Positions 44,902-53,823 of a stretch of DNA of 64,000 nt are shown here, in pieces; position 1 is the first letter of the stretch; each line of letters begins with the position of its first letter. A model generated the notes under the pieces. That model was not told the origin of the DNA. It made no database searches and saw only the letters and a program-made list of their open reading frames with translations. Location of the stretch: NCBI GenBank assembly GCA_017643925.1, contig JAEPML010000010.1, forward strand, positions 62,001 through 126,000. Direction: 5' to 3'. Position numbers and translations under genes: made by a program. This DNA comes from Roseibium sp. (GTDB taxonomy: Bacteria > Pseudomonadota > Alphaproteobacteria > Rhizobiales > Stappiaceae).

Positions 44902-47900
44902 CGGGACGCGCCCGGCAGGACGAGCGGACCACCGACTTCCTGCGTGATCAGGTCTTCAATCGAAACTGGCGGATCGAGCGGCGGCAGGCTGTTCACCGGT
45001 TTGGACTGGGGCGCTGCGTCCGGAGCAATTGGTTCAATACCACCGGACGGTGACCCGAGCACGGCCCGGATACGATCGGCAAATGGCTGGTCTTCCTCGA
45101 TCCGGATCGCTGCATTCTGGTTGGTGCCGTCGCCAGCGGGAAGCGACGTGTTTTCCTGGTCCCCGGTCTCGCCGTCCTGATCCTGACGCTGAAGTTCCTC
45201 AAGCCGCTTCCGCTCTTCTTCTGCCGCAGCGGCTGCGGCGGCTTCGGCAGCGCGGATGCGGCGCGCGCCGGCTTCCTTTTGCCGCTTCAATTCGCGCACG
45301 ACGCGGTCTCGCTCGAGAATTTCTGCCTGGAGCTTCTCGACCCGTTCCACTTCCTGTTCAAAGGCACGCAATGTGAGATAGGCGGTAAAGGGGGCAATGT
45401 CGACCTGCCTTGCGGGCACCTCGACGGGCCCTTGAAAGAGCAGTCCGACTTGTGGTTCGGCACCGGTAACCGCTTCTTCGCCCGGATCGACTTTCAACGA
45501 AAAATCCGCGTCCAGATCATAAGTTCCGAAATCGACTTCGGCGGAACCGAATATCTCCGCCCTTTGGGAATCGACGACGACGTTTCTTGCGCTCAATCGG
45601 CCACCTACAAGCGTGAGCGTGCCGTCCACCCGGTCAAACGGCAGGCTCCCGGCCGCCATGTGACTGGTGAAGACTTCCCTGATTTTTTCGTCGCGCAAGT
45701 CAAGGCCGACATCAACGGCACGAATGACCAGAGGGAAAGCTTGCGGATTAACACCTCTGAAATCACCCTTTTCGAGAGAGAATGTGCCGCCACCATTCAG
45801 TCCGGTCACAATCGCGGAAATCGACCGGCCAGCGCCTTCAAATTCCAGGAACATGTCCAGTGTGCCCGACGCAACGGCCCGGTTGTCCCGTCGCCAGACG
45901 AGCTGGCGCAGATCCGCGTCGTCCAGCTTGATCCGGCCCGACGCCGCGGCTTCCGCATCCGAGCGCCGCAAGGACAGGCTACCGGTCAGGTTGCCCCCTG
46001 CAAAGGCACCATTCAATCCGTCCAGCCGCATCAAAGTGGGCGTGACGCGCAACTCTGCACGTGGATTGGTGATCCTGGTTTCGTCATCGATCACCAGGCT
46101 GTCCGCACGAAACTGCAGCGTCACGTCAAATCCGTCGAGCAGAGGTGCACCAAAGGGAGCCACTGGCCAGATACTTGTTCCGTCACCAGTGGAAAACCAC
46201 TGGTCCGGTCCAAGAACAAATTCCGACAGGGTGCGCAGGTCGGCCTGGGAAACCGTCAACTCTCCGGCGAACCGCCTGTTGCGCTCACCAGGAGCCGGTT
46301 CAAGGCTGCCCTCCAGGCGTCCCTCGAACTGGGCATCAGCCAACTGGCCGGAAAGTCTGCTAAACGCTATCTCGCTGCCAACCCCTTCCAGGTCCAGGGA
46401 AACCTCGGCCGGGATCGTCCCGGCCATGACTGGCAAGATGCGACCGGCCATAAGGGCAAGCGGCGCCAGATCCTCGGTCTTGGAGTTGATGGTCAGCAGG
46501 TAAGCGGGATCTTCGTTCTCTTTGAGGGTTACACTGCCTTTGGCACTCAGGTCCGATGTGCCGACGGAAGCGTCAAAGGCAACATCCAGTCCTTCAGCCG
46601 GCACACCTTTGGCGATGAGACCTATTTCGCCACCGCCCGACGCTTCGACAGGGATCAGATCGAAGCCAAGTTGCTGCAGCAACCTGTATCCATCCGGGCC
46701 CTTGAACTCGAGGGCAACGTCGATCTCCGCTTCATGCCAGATATCAACGCGGCCTTTCAGATCAGCCACCAGGGAAGTCTCCGCACCACCAGCAATCCCT
46801 TTCAGGATCAGCGTCATATCCGTGCCATCACCCAGCTCTGCGGCCTGGAGTTCGGCGTCGAATTTCGCCGGCACCAAGCTGGCTGCTGCCTTTTCCAGTC
46901 GTTCGGCAAATACGCTGTCGGGAAAAAGGCCACCGGTCAGGGCAACGAGACCGGAAAGGTCGCGCGCATCAAGCGTGCCCGAGACGGCCCCCTCGGGCGC
47001 GGAAAACAGCTGCCGGATCTCACCACTTACATCAAGGCGGGCACCGGCAAGATCTTCTGCAAACAGCCTGTCGATCCGCACGCCACCATCGGAATACTCC
47101 GCTTCAAGGGCAAGCCCCTTGCCTTCAACACCTTTGGCAACGACTTCCTTGGCGCGCAACCGGACCGAGACATCCAGACCCTTTGGGTCCTCAGCGGGAC
47201 CGCCAGCCGATGCCGGTGGACGCACAAGTGCGGCCAGGCTTTCAACCTGGTCGAGGTCAAGACGATCCGCTTCAAGGCTCAGGGAAAAGACCGAGTTCCC
47301 GCTGCGTGGCTTGCGATACGCCAGTCCGCCCCGCGCTTCTTCACCCGCAATCGTGACGCGCAAATTGTCCAGCGCAGCTCCCTCGGGAATGAGGTTCAAC
47401 CGCCCGTCCATCGAAATCGGGTCCAGTGTGGAGACCCCGGTGTCTTTTTGTTGCCACCAGCTGATCAAGGATCCCGGCTGGTCGCTGCTGACGGAAACGG
47501 CGCCGCGATAGGTCATCGTTGGCTCCAGGCCCAGATCGCCCTGCGTCGCAACTGTGGTGCGCCCGGGCAACCGCCCCGCGAGACGCGCAATGCGCCACCC
47601 GCCTATCATCGTTTCCAGGTCGAGCCGCACGTTCTGGACAATGCCGCCGCCAGCCACCACCGCAGGAATATCAAGAGAAATCGCACCATCGATCGAAGGC
47701 AGCGGAACGGCGCGAAGCGCTCCGACGAGCTGTGCGCCCGCATCTTCTATTTCTACCGGAGCCTGGGGACCGCCGCCGAGTAGCCGATCCAGGTCGACCT
47801 GTTTGGAAGTTGCCCTGACCTCGAAGCGCTTGTCGCCTGCGTAGACCAGGTCGGCGCGCCCCGCCATGCTGAGCCGCCTGTCTTCCGGGCCATAACGGAA

Positions 47901-48713
47901 CTCGAACTCCGGAACCGCGATTTCTGCAATGTCGGCGGTAAAGACACCTTCTGCGGTCCAGACATTCTGGTCTTCTTCTTCGAGCGGCACGGACGCGATG
48001 TTGAAACTGCCTTCAAAGGCAGGAGCTGCATCGAAATGTTTGAGCATACCGTCAAACGCGAAGTTCACCGGCCAGTCGGTCGGCGTCACTTCCCCCTTGA
48101 CCCGAAGCCCTGTGTCCTGCTGGGCCCGACCGGTCGCAATGCTCAGGTTATATGGCTCATCGTTGAGCGTCAGGCTGCCCGACGCCCGGAAAGGACCGGC
48201 AAGCGACCTCGCGCTCACGGACAGATTGCCGTTGTCCACGCGATGGGTTTCGCCGCTACGGGCATCGACAATTGACAAGGCCCCGTCCCGAATGGTGATT
48301 TTCTGGAAGGCGATATCTTCCGGTGCCAATTTTGCCAGAGCGCCATCGCTCTTCATGGCCGTCAGCCAGTCCAGCCGACCTTCTTCATCCAGGGACAGGG
48401 ACAGGTGAGGACGATCCAGTTCCATGTCGATAACGCGGATCTCACCCTTCAGGAGAGGCGGCAGTTCGATCCGGATGTCGAACTGGGAGACCACGAGCAA
48501 AGGATCTTCGGCTTCTCCGACCCGCACGTCCGAAAAGCTGATCGAGGGCGCAGGCAGAAGCCGCAGATCGGCTTCTCCAAGCACGGTCACCCTGTGCCCA
48601 AGCGCCCGACCGGCATAGGTCTCGAAAGTAGAACGGTAATTGGTCCAGTCGATAAAAAACGGCCCTACCAGTGCCGCGATCAGCACCAATACGACTGTAA
48701 TTCCCAAAGTCAT
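44898..48713 (-). CDS. AsmA family protein
   Basis: A protein of 1271 residues with an N-terminal membrane anchor (LGITVVLVLIAALVGPFFIDW). The AsmA N-terminal domain follows (GHRVTVLGEADLRLLPAPSISFSDVRVG), then a long repeating beta-groove region and the AsmA C-terminal domain. A charged alanine- and arginine-rich coiled coil (about residues 1140-1190) and a low-complexity tail end it. AsmA-like proteins bridge the inner and outer membranes and are linked to phospholipid transport. An AAGGAG is 22 bases from the ATG but only seven from an in-frame CTG at 48728, so translation may start there. Confidence 0.88.
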   Translation of the reverse strand: MTLGITVVLVLIAALVGPFFIDWTNYRSTFETYAGRALGHRVTVLGEADLRLLPAPSISFSDVRVGEAEDPLLVVSQFDIRIELPPLLKGEIRVIDMELDRPHLSLSLDEEGRLDWLTAMKSDGALAKLAPEDIAFQKITIRDGALSIVDARSGETHRVDNGNLSVSARSLAGPFRASGSLTLNDEPYNLSIATGRAQQDTGLRVKGEVTPTDWPVNFAFDGMLKHFDAAPAFEGSFNIASVPLEEEDQNVWTAEGVFTADIAEIAVPEFEFRYGPEDRRLSMAGRADLVYAGDKRFEVRATSKQVDLDRLLGGGPQAPVEIEDAGAQLVGALRAVPLPSIDGAISLDIPAVVAGGGIVQNVRLDLETMIGGWRIARLAGRLPGRTTVATQGDLGLEPTMTYRGAVSVSSDQPGSLISWWQQKDTGVSTLDPISMDGRLNLIPEGAALDNLRVTIAGEEARGGLAYRKPRSGNSVFSLSLEADRLDLDQVESLAALVRPPASAGGPAEDPKGLDVSVRLRAKEVVAKGVEGKGLALEAEYSDGGVRIDRLFAEDLAGARLDVSGEIRQLFSAPEGAVSGTLDARDLSGLVALTGGLFPDSVFAERLEKAAASLVPAKFDAELQAAELGDGTDMTLILKGIAGGAETSLVADLKGRVDIWHEAEIDVALEFKGPDGYRLLQQLGFDLIPVEASGGGEIGLIAKGVPAEGLDVAFDASVGTSDLSAKGSVTLKENEDPAYLLTINSKTEDLAPLALMAGRILPVMAGTIPAEVSLDLEGVGSEIAFSRLSGQLADAQFEGRLEGSLEPAPGERNRRFAGELTVSQADLRTLSEFVLGPDQWFSTGDGTSIWPVAPFGAPLLDGFDVTLQFRADSLVIDDETRITNPRAELRVTPTLMRLDGLNGAFAGGNLTGSLSLRRSDAEAAASGRIKLDDADLRQLVWRRDNRAVASGTLDMFLEFEGAGRSISAIVTGLNGGGTFSLEKGDFRGVNPQAFPLVIRAVDVGLDLRDEKIREVFTSHMAAGSLPFDRVDGTLTLVGGRLSARNVVVDSQRAEIFGSAEVDFGTYDLDADFSLKVDPGEEAVTGAEPQVGLLFQGPVEVPARQVDIAPFTAYLTLRAFEQEVERVEKLQAEILERDRVVRELKRQKEAGARRIRAAEAAAAAAAEEERKRLEELQRQDQDGETGDQENTSLPAGDGTNQNAAIRIEEDQPFADRIRAVLGSPSGGIEPIAPDAAPQSKPVNSLPPLDPPVSIEDLITQEVGGPLVLPGASR

Positions 48714-48887
48714 GTAGACGGAGTTCAGGCTTTGTCTCCTTGTTCTCCAGTATCACTGGAAACCATTGCGGACAGGTTTAGCCGATCTTTGCCGCACTGC
48801 AAACACGTCCTCGGCACTTACCCCGGGACTTGTTCGAAATATCCAGCGGTCCCACGGTCACGTTTATTGATCTGATTCGATACAATA

Positions 48888-50303
48888 TCATGACTGCGGC
48901 AGGATCTTGCCCGGATTCATAATATTGTCGGGATCAAGCGCGTGCTTGACCGCCTGCATAACGTCCAGCGCATCACCATGCTCGCGGCGAAGATATTTCT
49001 GCTTCCCCTGCCCGACGCCGTGTTCACCGGTGCAGGTTCCACCCATGTCAATCGCGCGCAGCGACAATTGTTCGACAAATTCGGCAGTTGTCTGCAGTTC
49101 AGCCGGGTCTTCAAGATTGACCAGGATCTGGACATGGAAATTGCCGTCGCCGACATGGCCGACAATCGGTGCCAGCAATCCGCGCGCGGCAATGTCCTGC
49201 GCCGTCTGGGAGACACATTCGGCAAGACGGGAAATCGGGACGCAAACATCCGTCACCATGATGCTTGCCTCCGGCTTCAGCGATTTCCCGGCCCAATAGG
49301 CATCGTGCCGTGCTGTCCAGAGCTTGGTGCGGTCTTCCGCGGCAGTGGCCCATTCAAAGGGACCGCCCCCCATTTCCTCTGCGATCGAGGAAAACAGCTC
49401 GGATTGCTCGCGTACACCTGCTTCCGACCCGTGAAACTCCAGGAAGAGCGTTGGTGTCTCCGCAAGATCCAGTTTTGAATACCCGTTGCAGGCCCTGACC
49501 TGCACGCTGTCCATCAGCTCGATACGCGCCACTGGAATGCCCATCTGGATGGTGGTGATCACCGCATTGCAGGCGGCATCGACATCCGGGAACGGACAGA
49601 CACCACCCGAAATCGCCTCAGGCTGTCCATGCAGTTCCAGGGTCAGCTCGGTGATGATGCCCAGCGTCCCCTCGGACCCCACGAACAGACGGGTCAAATC
49701 GTAGCCGGCTGAGGACTTGCGCGCGCGACCACCGGTCCGGATGACCTTGCCCTCGGCGGTAACCACCGTCAGTCCGAGAACGGCATCTTTCATGGTGCCA
49801 TAGCGAACCGCATTCGTGCCGGAGGCCCGGGTTGCAGCCATGCCGCCGAGGCTTGCGTCCGCGCCCGGATCAATGGGAAAGAACAACCCGGTATCGCGAA
49901 TATAGCTGTTCAGCGTTTTGCGCGTGACACCCGCCTGCACACGGCAATCGAGATCCTCCGCGTTGACCTCCAGGATCTTGTCCATCCGCGACAGATCGAT
50001 CGAGACCCCTCCGAAAGGCGCGTTCACATGTCCTTCAAGCGATGATCCGGTGCCAAACGGAATGACTGGTACCTTGTGCTTGGCGCAGAGCTGCACGATT
50101 TCGGCGACCTCTTCGGTCGTTTCCGCGAAAACAACGGCATCCGGCGGCTGGTTGCCCAGCCAGGTCGTCGTGTGACCATGCTGTTCTCGCAAGGCCTGCG
50201 ACGTACTGCAGCGATCGCCAAAGCGGGCCTTCAGACCTTCCACGACAATCGAAACAGCATTTTCGTCGGCGCAGGTCTCTGGTCTCTCGACTGCAATGGT
50301 CAT
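48888..50303 (-). CDS. FAD-linked oxidase, D-lactate dehydrogenase/GlcD type
   Basis: About 471 residues. The N-terminal PCMH-type FAD domain has VPVIPFGTGSSLEGH and GGMAATRASGTNAVRYG; the C-terminal domain has the metal-binding HVGDGNFHV and GEHGVGQGKQKYL. This matches cytochrome-linked D-lactate dehydrogenase or glycolate oxidase subunit GlcD. Absence of GlcE/GlcF nearby favours the D-lactate type. The ATG at 50303 starts just before the conserved region; a TTG at 50354 is possible. Confidence 0.92.
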   Translation of the reverse strand: MTIAVERPETCADENAVSIVVEGLKARFGDRCSTSQALREQHGHTTTWLGNQPPDAVVFAETTEEVAEIVQLCAKHKVPVIPFGTGSSLEGHVNAPFGGVSIDLSRMDKILEVNAEDLDCRVQAGVTRKTLNSYIRDTGLFFPIDPGADASLGGMAATRASGTNAVRYGTMKDAVLGLTVVTAEGKVIRTGGRARKSSAGYDLTRLFVGSEGTLGIITELTLELHGQPEAISGGVCPFPDVDAACNAVITTIQMGIPVARIELMDSVQVRACNGYSKLDLAETPTLFLEFHGSEAGVREQSELFSSIAEEMGGGPFEWATAAEDRTKLWTARHDAYWAGKSLKPEASIMVTDVCVPISRLAECVSQTAQDIAARGLLAPIVGHVGDGNFHVQILVNLEDPAELQTTAEFVEQLSLRAIDMGGTCTGEHGVGQGKQKYLRREHGDALDVMQAVKHALDPDNIMNPGKILPQS

Positions 50304-50444
50304 AACCGGTTCATTTCCTTCTTTTTTGGGCCAGGGTTCTGGCCACATTTTCAAGACAGAATATGTTAGCGGAAGCGCAAAAGGTCAAAGCCAAATACGA
50401 TAGCGACGGCAAAGCCTTGCGCAAAAGGTGATCAGGGGGATGCA

Positions 50445-50969
50445 ATGAGGGCGGATTGGGACAAAGCGCCGGTTGAAAGTGAGGTCATGACGGTCAGGGA
50501 CGACTGGATTGACTATAACGGTCACTTGAACATGGCCTATTACAACGTTCTTTTCGACACGGCGGTGGATCAGGTGTTCGAACAGCTTGGGCTTGGACCC
50601 GAATACGTAAAGACGCGGCAGGCCTCGTTTTTCACCGCGGAGGTCCATGTTTGCTATGTCAGGGAAATCAGCGCCGGCACACCTGTCGTCTCGACGCTGC
50701 AGCTGGTCGACTTTGACGACAAGCGCGCTCATTTTTACCAGGAACTGCGCCACGCGGAGGAAAACTGGCTGTCGGCAACCTCCGAACAGATGAGTCTTCA
50801 CGTCGATATGGCCATCAAGAAAGTCGCTCCGTGGCCAGAGGACATTCTGCGAAACATCGAGGCCCTTGCGGAAGCCCACAGGCACCTGCCCCGTCCCGAA
50901 AGGGCCGGCCGGCATATAGAAATCAGAAAAAAGGGCCAAACTGGTTCAACTCCGGGCAAAAGTCAGTGA
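50445..50969 (+). CDS. Hotdog-fold acyl-CoA thioesterase
   Basis: A protein of 174 residues of the 4HBT type. The helix region DDWIDYNGHLNMAYYNVLFD carries the catalytic aspartate-like position, and FFTAEVHVCYVREISAGTPV forms the next strands. It resembles thioesterases found in carnitine and betaine catabolism, but no such cluster is adjacent, so the substrate is open. GGGGG precedes the ATG. Confidence 0.85.
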   Translation: MRADWDKAPVESEVMTVRDDWIDYNGHLNMAYYNVLFDTAVDQVFEQLGLGPEYVKTRQASFFTAEVHVCYVREISAGTPVVSTLQLVDFDDKRAHFYQELRHAEENWLSATSEQMSLHVDMAIKKVAPWPEDILRNIEALAEAHRHLPRPERAGRHIEIRKKGQTGSTPGKSQ

Positions 50970-51023
50970 TTTAGAACGCTAATCGGCCTTCAGGGCCTGT
51001 TCATTCACGCCGACTCGGGCAAA

Positions 51024-52709
51024 ATGAGACCAAATCGCACTCTGTCCGACAGGCAGCACCGACTGATGCGCAAAATAATAGAAACGGCCAGTCACCTCCC
51101 CGACATTCTCATCAGTTGGATTACGCCGAATTTACGTCAGTACCGGGCCAACAGAATGCATGTTGTCTGGGTGGTTTCGGTCGCTGTGGGCGCACTGGTC
51201 GCCCTGGCTGCCATCGCTTTCCGGACAGCCATTGGACTGGTGCAATGGCCCTGGCTTCGCACCACCACAGAATTCACCATGCAGGCTGCCGCCAGCCAAC
51301 CCTGGTGGGTGATCCTGTGTGCCCCGGCGGTCGCAGGACTGATTGTTGGCTGGATCCTGCACAAGTTTCATCCCTATCAACGCGCTGGTGGCGTCGCGGA
51401 CGTAATCGAGGCCAGGGCCTATGGTGGCCGTGGCCTCCCCTTGAAAGCCGGGCTGTGGTCAGCGGTCGTGACCGCGATTTCACTCGGCGGTGGCGCCAGT
51501 GCAGGCCGCGAGGGACCAGTCGTCCATCTGGGGGCGACGCTGGGGGCTGCCGTATGCCGACTGTTTCAACTGCCCGATTCCGCCCGGCGCATTCTGCTGG
51601 CCTGCGCCGTGGCCAGTGGCGTTTCAGCCTCGTTCAACGCGCCCATTGCCGGGGTGTTGTTCGCCCATGAGGTCATTCTCGGCCACTATGCGGTCTCGGC
51701 ATTTGTTCCCATTGTCCTGGCCTCTGTCATGGGAACGCTTCTGTCGCGCCTCTGGTTCGGCAATGTTGCGGCATTCGAGATCCCGCAATACGAGATCACC
51801 TCCTATCTCGAGATTCCGGCCTTTGCGCTCCTCGGCCTGACCTGTGCTGCTGTCGCCATCATTTTCCAGTTTGCCCTCATCGGCACGGACTGGACTGCCC
51901 GCAACATCTCCATGCCGCTGTGGCTGAGGCCCGTAGTCGGCGGCTTCGCTGTCGGTGCAATGGGCGTCTTTTTTCCGGGCATCCTGGGTGTTGGCTACGA
52001 GGCCACCGACCTTGCCCTGCGGCACGAACTGCCGATCAACACCCTGCTGACCCTGCTGGTGGTCAAAACGGCGGCAACGGCGATCACGCTCGCGTCGAGA
52101 TTTGGAGGCGGCATTTTCTCGCCATCCCTCTATCTTGGCGCCATGACCGGAGGCGCGTTTGGTCTTATTGCGGCTTCCGCTTTCCCGGAGATGGCGTCCA
52201 GTCATGGTCTTTATGCCATTCTGGGCATGGGAGCGGTCGCAGCGGCCGTTCTTGGCGCTCCCTTTTCCACGACGGTGATTGTCTTCGAATTGACCGGCGG
52301 CTACGCCTTGTCGATCGCGCTTTTGCTCTCGGTTTCGATCGCAACAGGCCTGACGCAGGCTGTTCACGGCAAGTCGTATTTCCATTGGCAGCTCGGCATG
52401 CGCGGCTGCTTTGTAAACGAGGGTCTTCACCAGTTCCTGAGCGAAACCGTGAAGGTGCGCGACTTCATGGATCCGCCGCCGGAAAGCGAGGAGGATCGCG
52501 CGTTCAATCCCGGAGAAGACGGTCCTTATCTTCACGACACCGACAGTCTGGAAAGCGCCCTGAAAAGCTTCGACAGCTGCGGCAAAGCCAGCTTGCCGGT
52601 GGTGCACAAGGGCGATGCGACTAAGATCATCGGCGTCGCACGACACGTGCGTGGCCTGCGCTACTTCAATTCCGCCCTTATCAAGGCGACCAAGGAAGAG
52701 CACCACTGA
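51024..52709 (+). CDS. ClC-family chloride channel/transporter
   Basis: A protein of 561 residues with about ten membrane helices. The ion-pathway motifs are GREGP (with the gating glutamate) and GGGIFSPSLYLGAMTGG. The last 100 residues resemble a shortened CBS region (VRDFMDPPPESEED and KASLPVVHKGDATKIIG). ClC proteins carry chloride or exchange it for protons. The ATG at 51024 adds a hydrophilic N-terminus; an ATG at codon 15 is possible. Confidence 0.92.
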   Translation: MRPNRTLSDRQHRLMRKIIETASHLPDILISWITPNLRQYRANRMHVVWVVSVAVGALVALAAIAFRTAIGLVQWPWLRTTTEFTMQAAASQPWWVILCAPAVAGLIVGWILHKFHPYQRAGGVADVIEARAYGGRGLPLKAGLWSAVVTAISLGGGASAGREGPVVHLGATLGAAVCRLFQLPDSARRILLACAVASGVSASFNAPIAGVLFAHEVILGHYAVSAFVPIVLASVMGTLLSRLWFGNVAAFEIPQYEITSYLEIPAFALLGLTCAAVAIIFQFALIGTDWTARNISMPLWLRPVVGGFAVGAMGVFFPGILGVGYEATDLALRHELPINTLLTLLVVKTAATAITLASRFGGGIFSPSLYLGAMTGGAFGLIAASAFPEMASSHGLYAILGMGAVAAAVLGAPFSTTVIVFELTGGYALSIALLLSVSIATGLTQAVHGKSYFHWQLGMRGCFVNEGLHQFLSETVKVRDFMDPPPESEEDRAFNPGEDGPYLHDTDSLESALKSFDSCGKASLPVVHKGDATKIIGVARHVRGLRYFNSALIKATKEEHH

Positions 52710-52716
52710 CACAGTG

Positions 52717-53755
52717 TCAGTAGCTTGGAGGGTCTGTTGCCAGGATACGCCCGGCGTAGCGGTGTGAACCGGGCTTGCCCCTGAGACGGGATTCCAGATC
52801 CTTTTGCGCCATGTGGATCCGGGCCTGTGTACCGCGCAATCCCGGCAGGTTGAACGGGTCAAAACCCGTCCACGGCAGGAAGGGATTCTTGCGCAAGGAA
52901 CCATAGATACCGACACGAACGGAAGGGCGACCACTGGAGGCGCGCGCATGAAACCCGTGTGTATCTGCCACGACCAGACTGTTGCCGGGAACCGCGAAGC
53001 GGGTCGGGTCAGGGTAATTCAGCTTGGAAAACTCGCTCCTTGAGAGCCGGAAGGACCCGCGCGCATGCAACCTGTTTTTGTGCTCTGAAGCCGCGAGGCT
53101 TTGCTCACGCTCCCACGCGAGGCGCTCCTTGCTCAAACGATGTGATCCCGCGACATAGGTGAAAGGACCTTTCTCATCGTCGATGTCATAGAGAAAGAAC
53201 CATGCCTTGGCGGTGGAATGGAACGTGTCGGAGTGAAACGCCGTCTGTGGGTCGTCTCTTTGCTTTCCATCCGGATTGGTAATGACCACATGCAGATAGA
53301 CCAGGGGATCACTGTCAAAGGAGGCCACGTATCTCCAGGCCGTTCTGAAAAGCGTCGTGCCAGACGATCTTCTTCAAAAAGGGCAGATCCCTCAAAACCT
53401 TCGGCGGCAACGGGATAAAGCGTGTCAGCGCGTTGCCCTGCCGCATGTCCCAGGCGTCAAAGCGCGTGGTCTCGACTTCCTGGCGAAGTCCTGCAAGGTC
53501 CTCGTCGCTCAGAAGATTTCCGGTCAGCAGAAAACCGTCCCTGGCAAAACTCTCACGTTCCTCTGCCGAGACCATGTGAGCCAACCGGCTCCGTCTTGCA
53601 TCTGCAAGTCTTTCCGCCAACGTGATGCGGCGGACATGGAGCCCTTTTTCATTGAGGCGTCTGCTGCCGATCAGCGGGTTGTCGCAAAAGGACTTTGCTC
53701 CCGTCGCCAACCCGGCGGCGTAGAAAGGCATTTTCAAGATTTCAGCCGCATGCAT
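52717..53755 (-). pseudogene. Phytanoyl-CoA dioxygenase family gene, split by a +1 frameshift
   Basis: Two adjacent frames carry the two halves of one PhyH-type Fe(II)/2-oxoglutarate dioxygenase. The first (53315-53755) ends VWHDAFQNGLEIRGLL; the second (52717-53328) starts ASFDSDPLVYLH and holds the iron ligands HSDTFHS and the later HGFHARAS with RPSVRVGI. Removing a single A from GAGATACGTG near 53330 restores GLEYVASFDSDP and a continuous product of about 347 residues. Either the gene is recently inactivated or the base is a sequencing error. It does not overlap any intact gene. Confidence 0.8.
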
Positions 53756-53823
53756 CGACCAGACCCTGCATCAATGTTGCAAATGAGTCCTTCTAAATAG
53801 GCCGAAACAAAGGCAAGACGACC

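Noticed and set aside
45279..47783. An 834-codon plus-strand ORF antisense to the AsmA gene
   Set aside because: It is a shadow of the GC-rich minus-strand gene; the AsmA frame has clear domains and a ribosome-binding site, while this one has neither.
50375..50429. An 11-base direct repeat GCGCAAAAGGT 44 bases apart before the thioesterase gene
   Set aside because: Too short and without symmetry or known regulator; may be chance.
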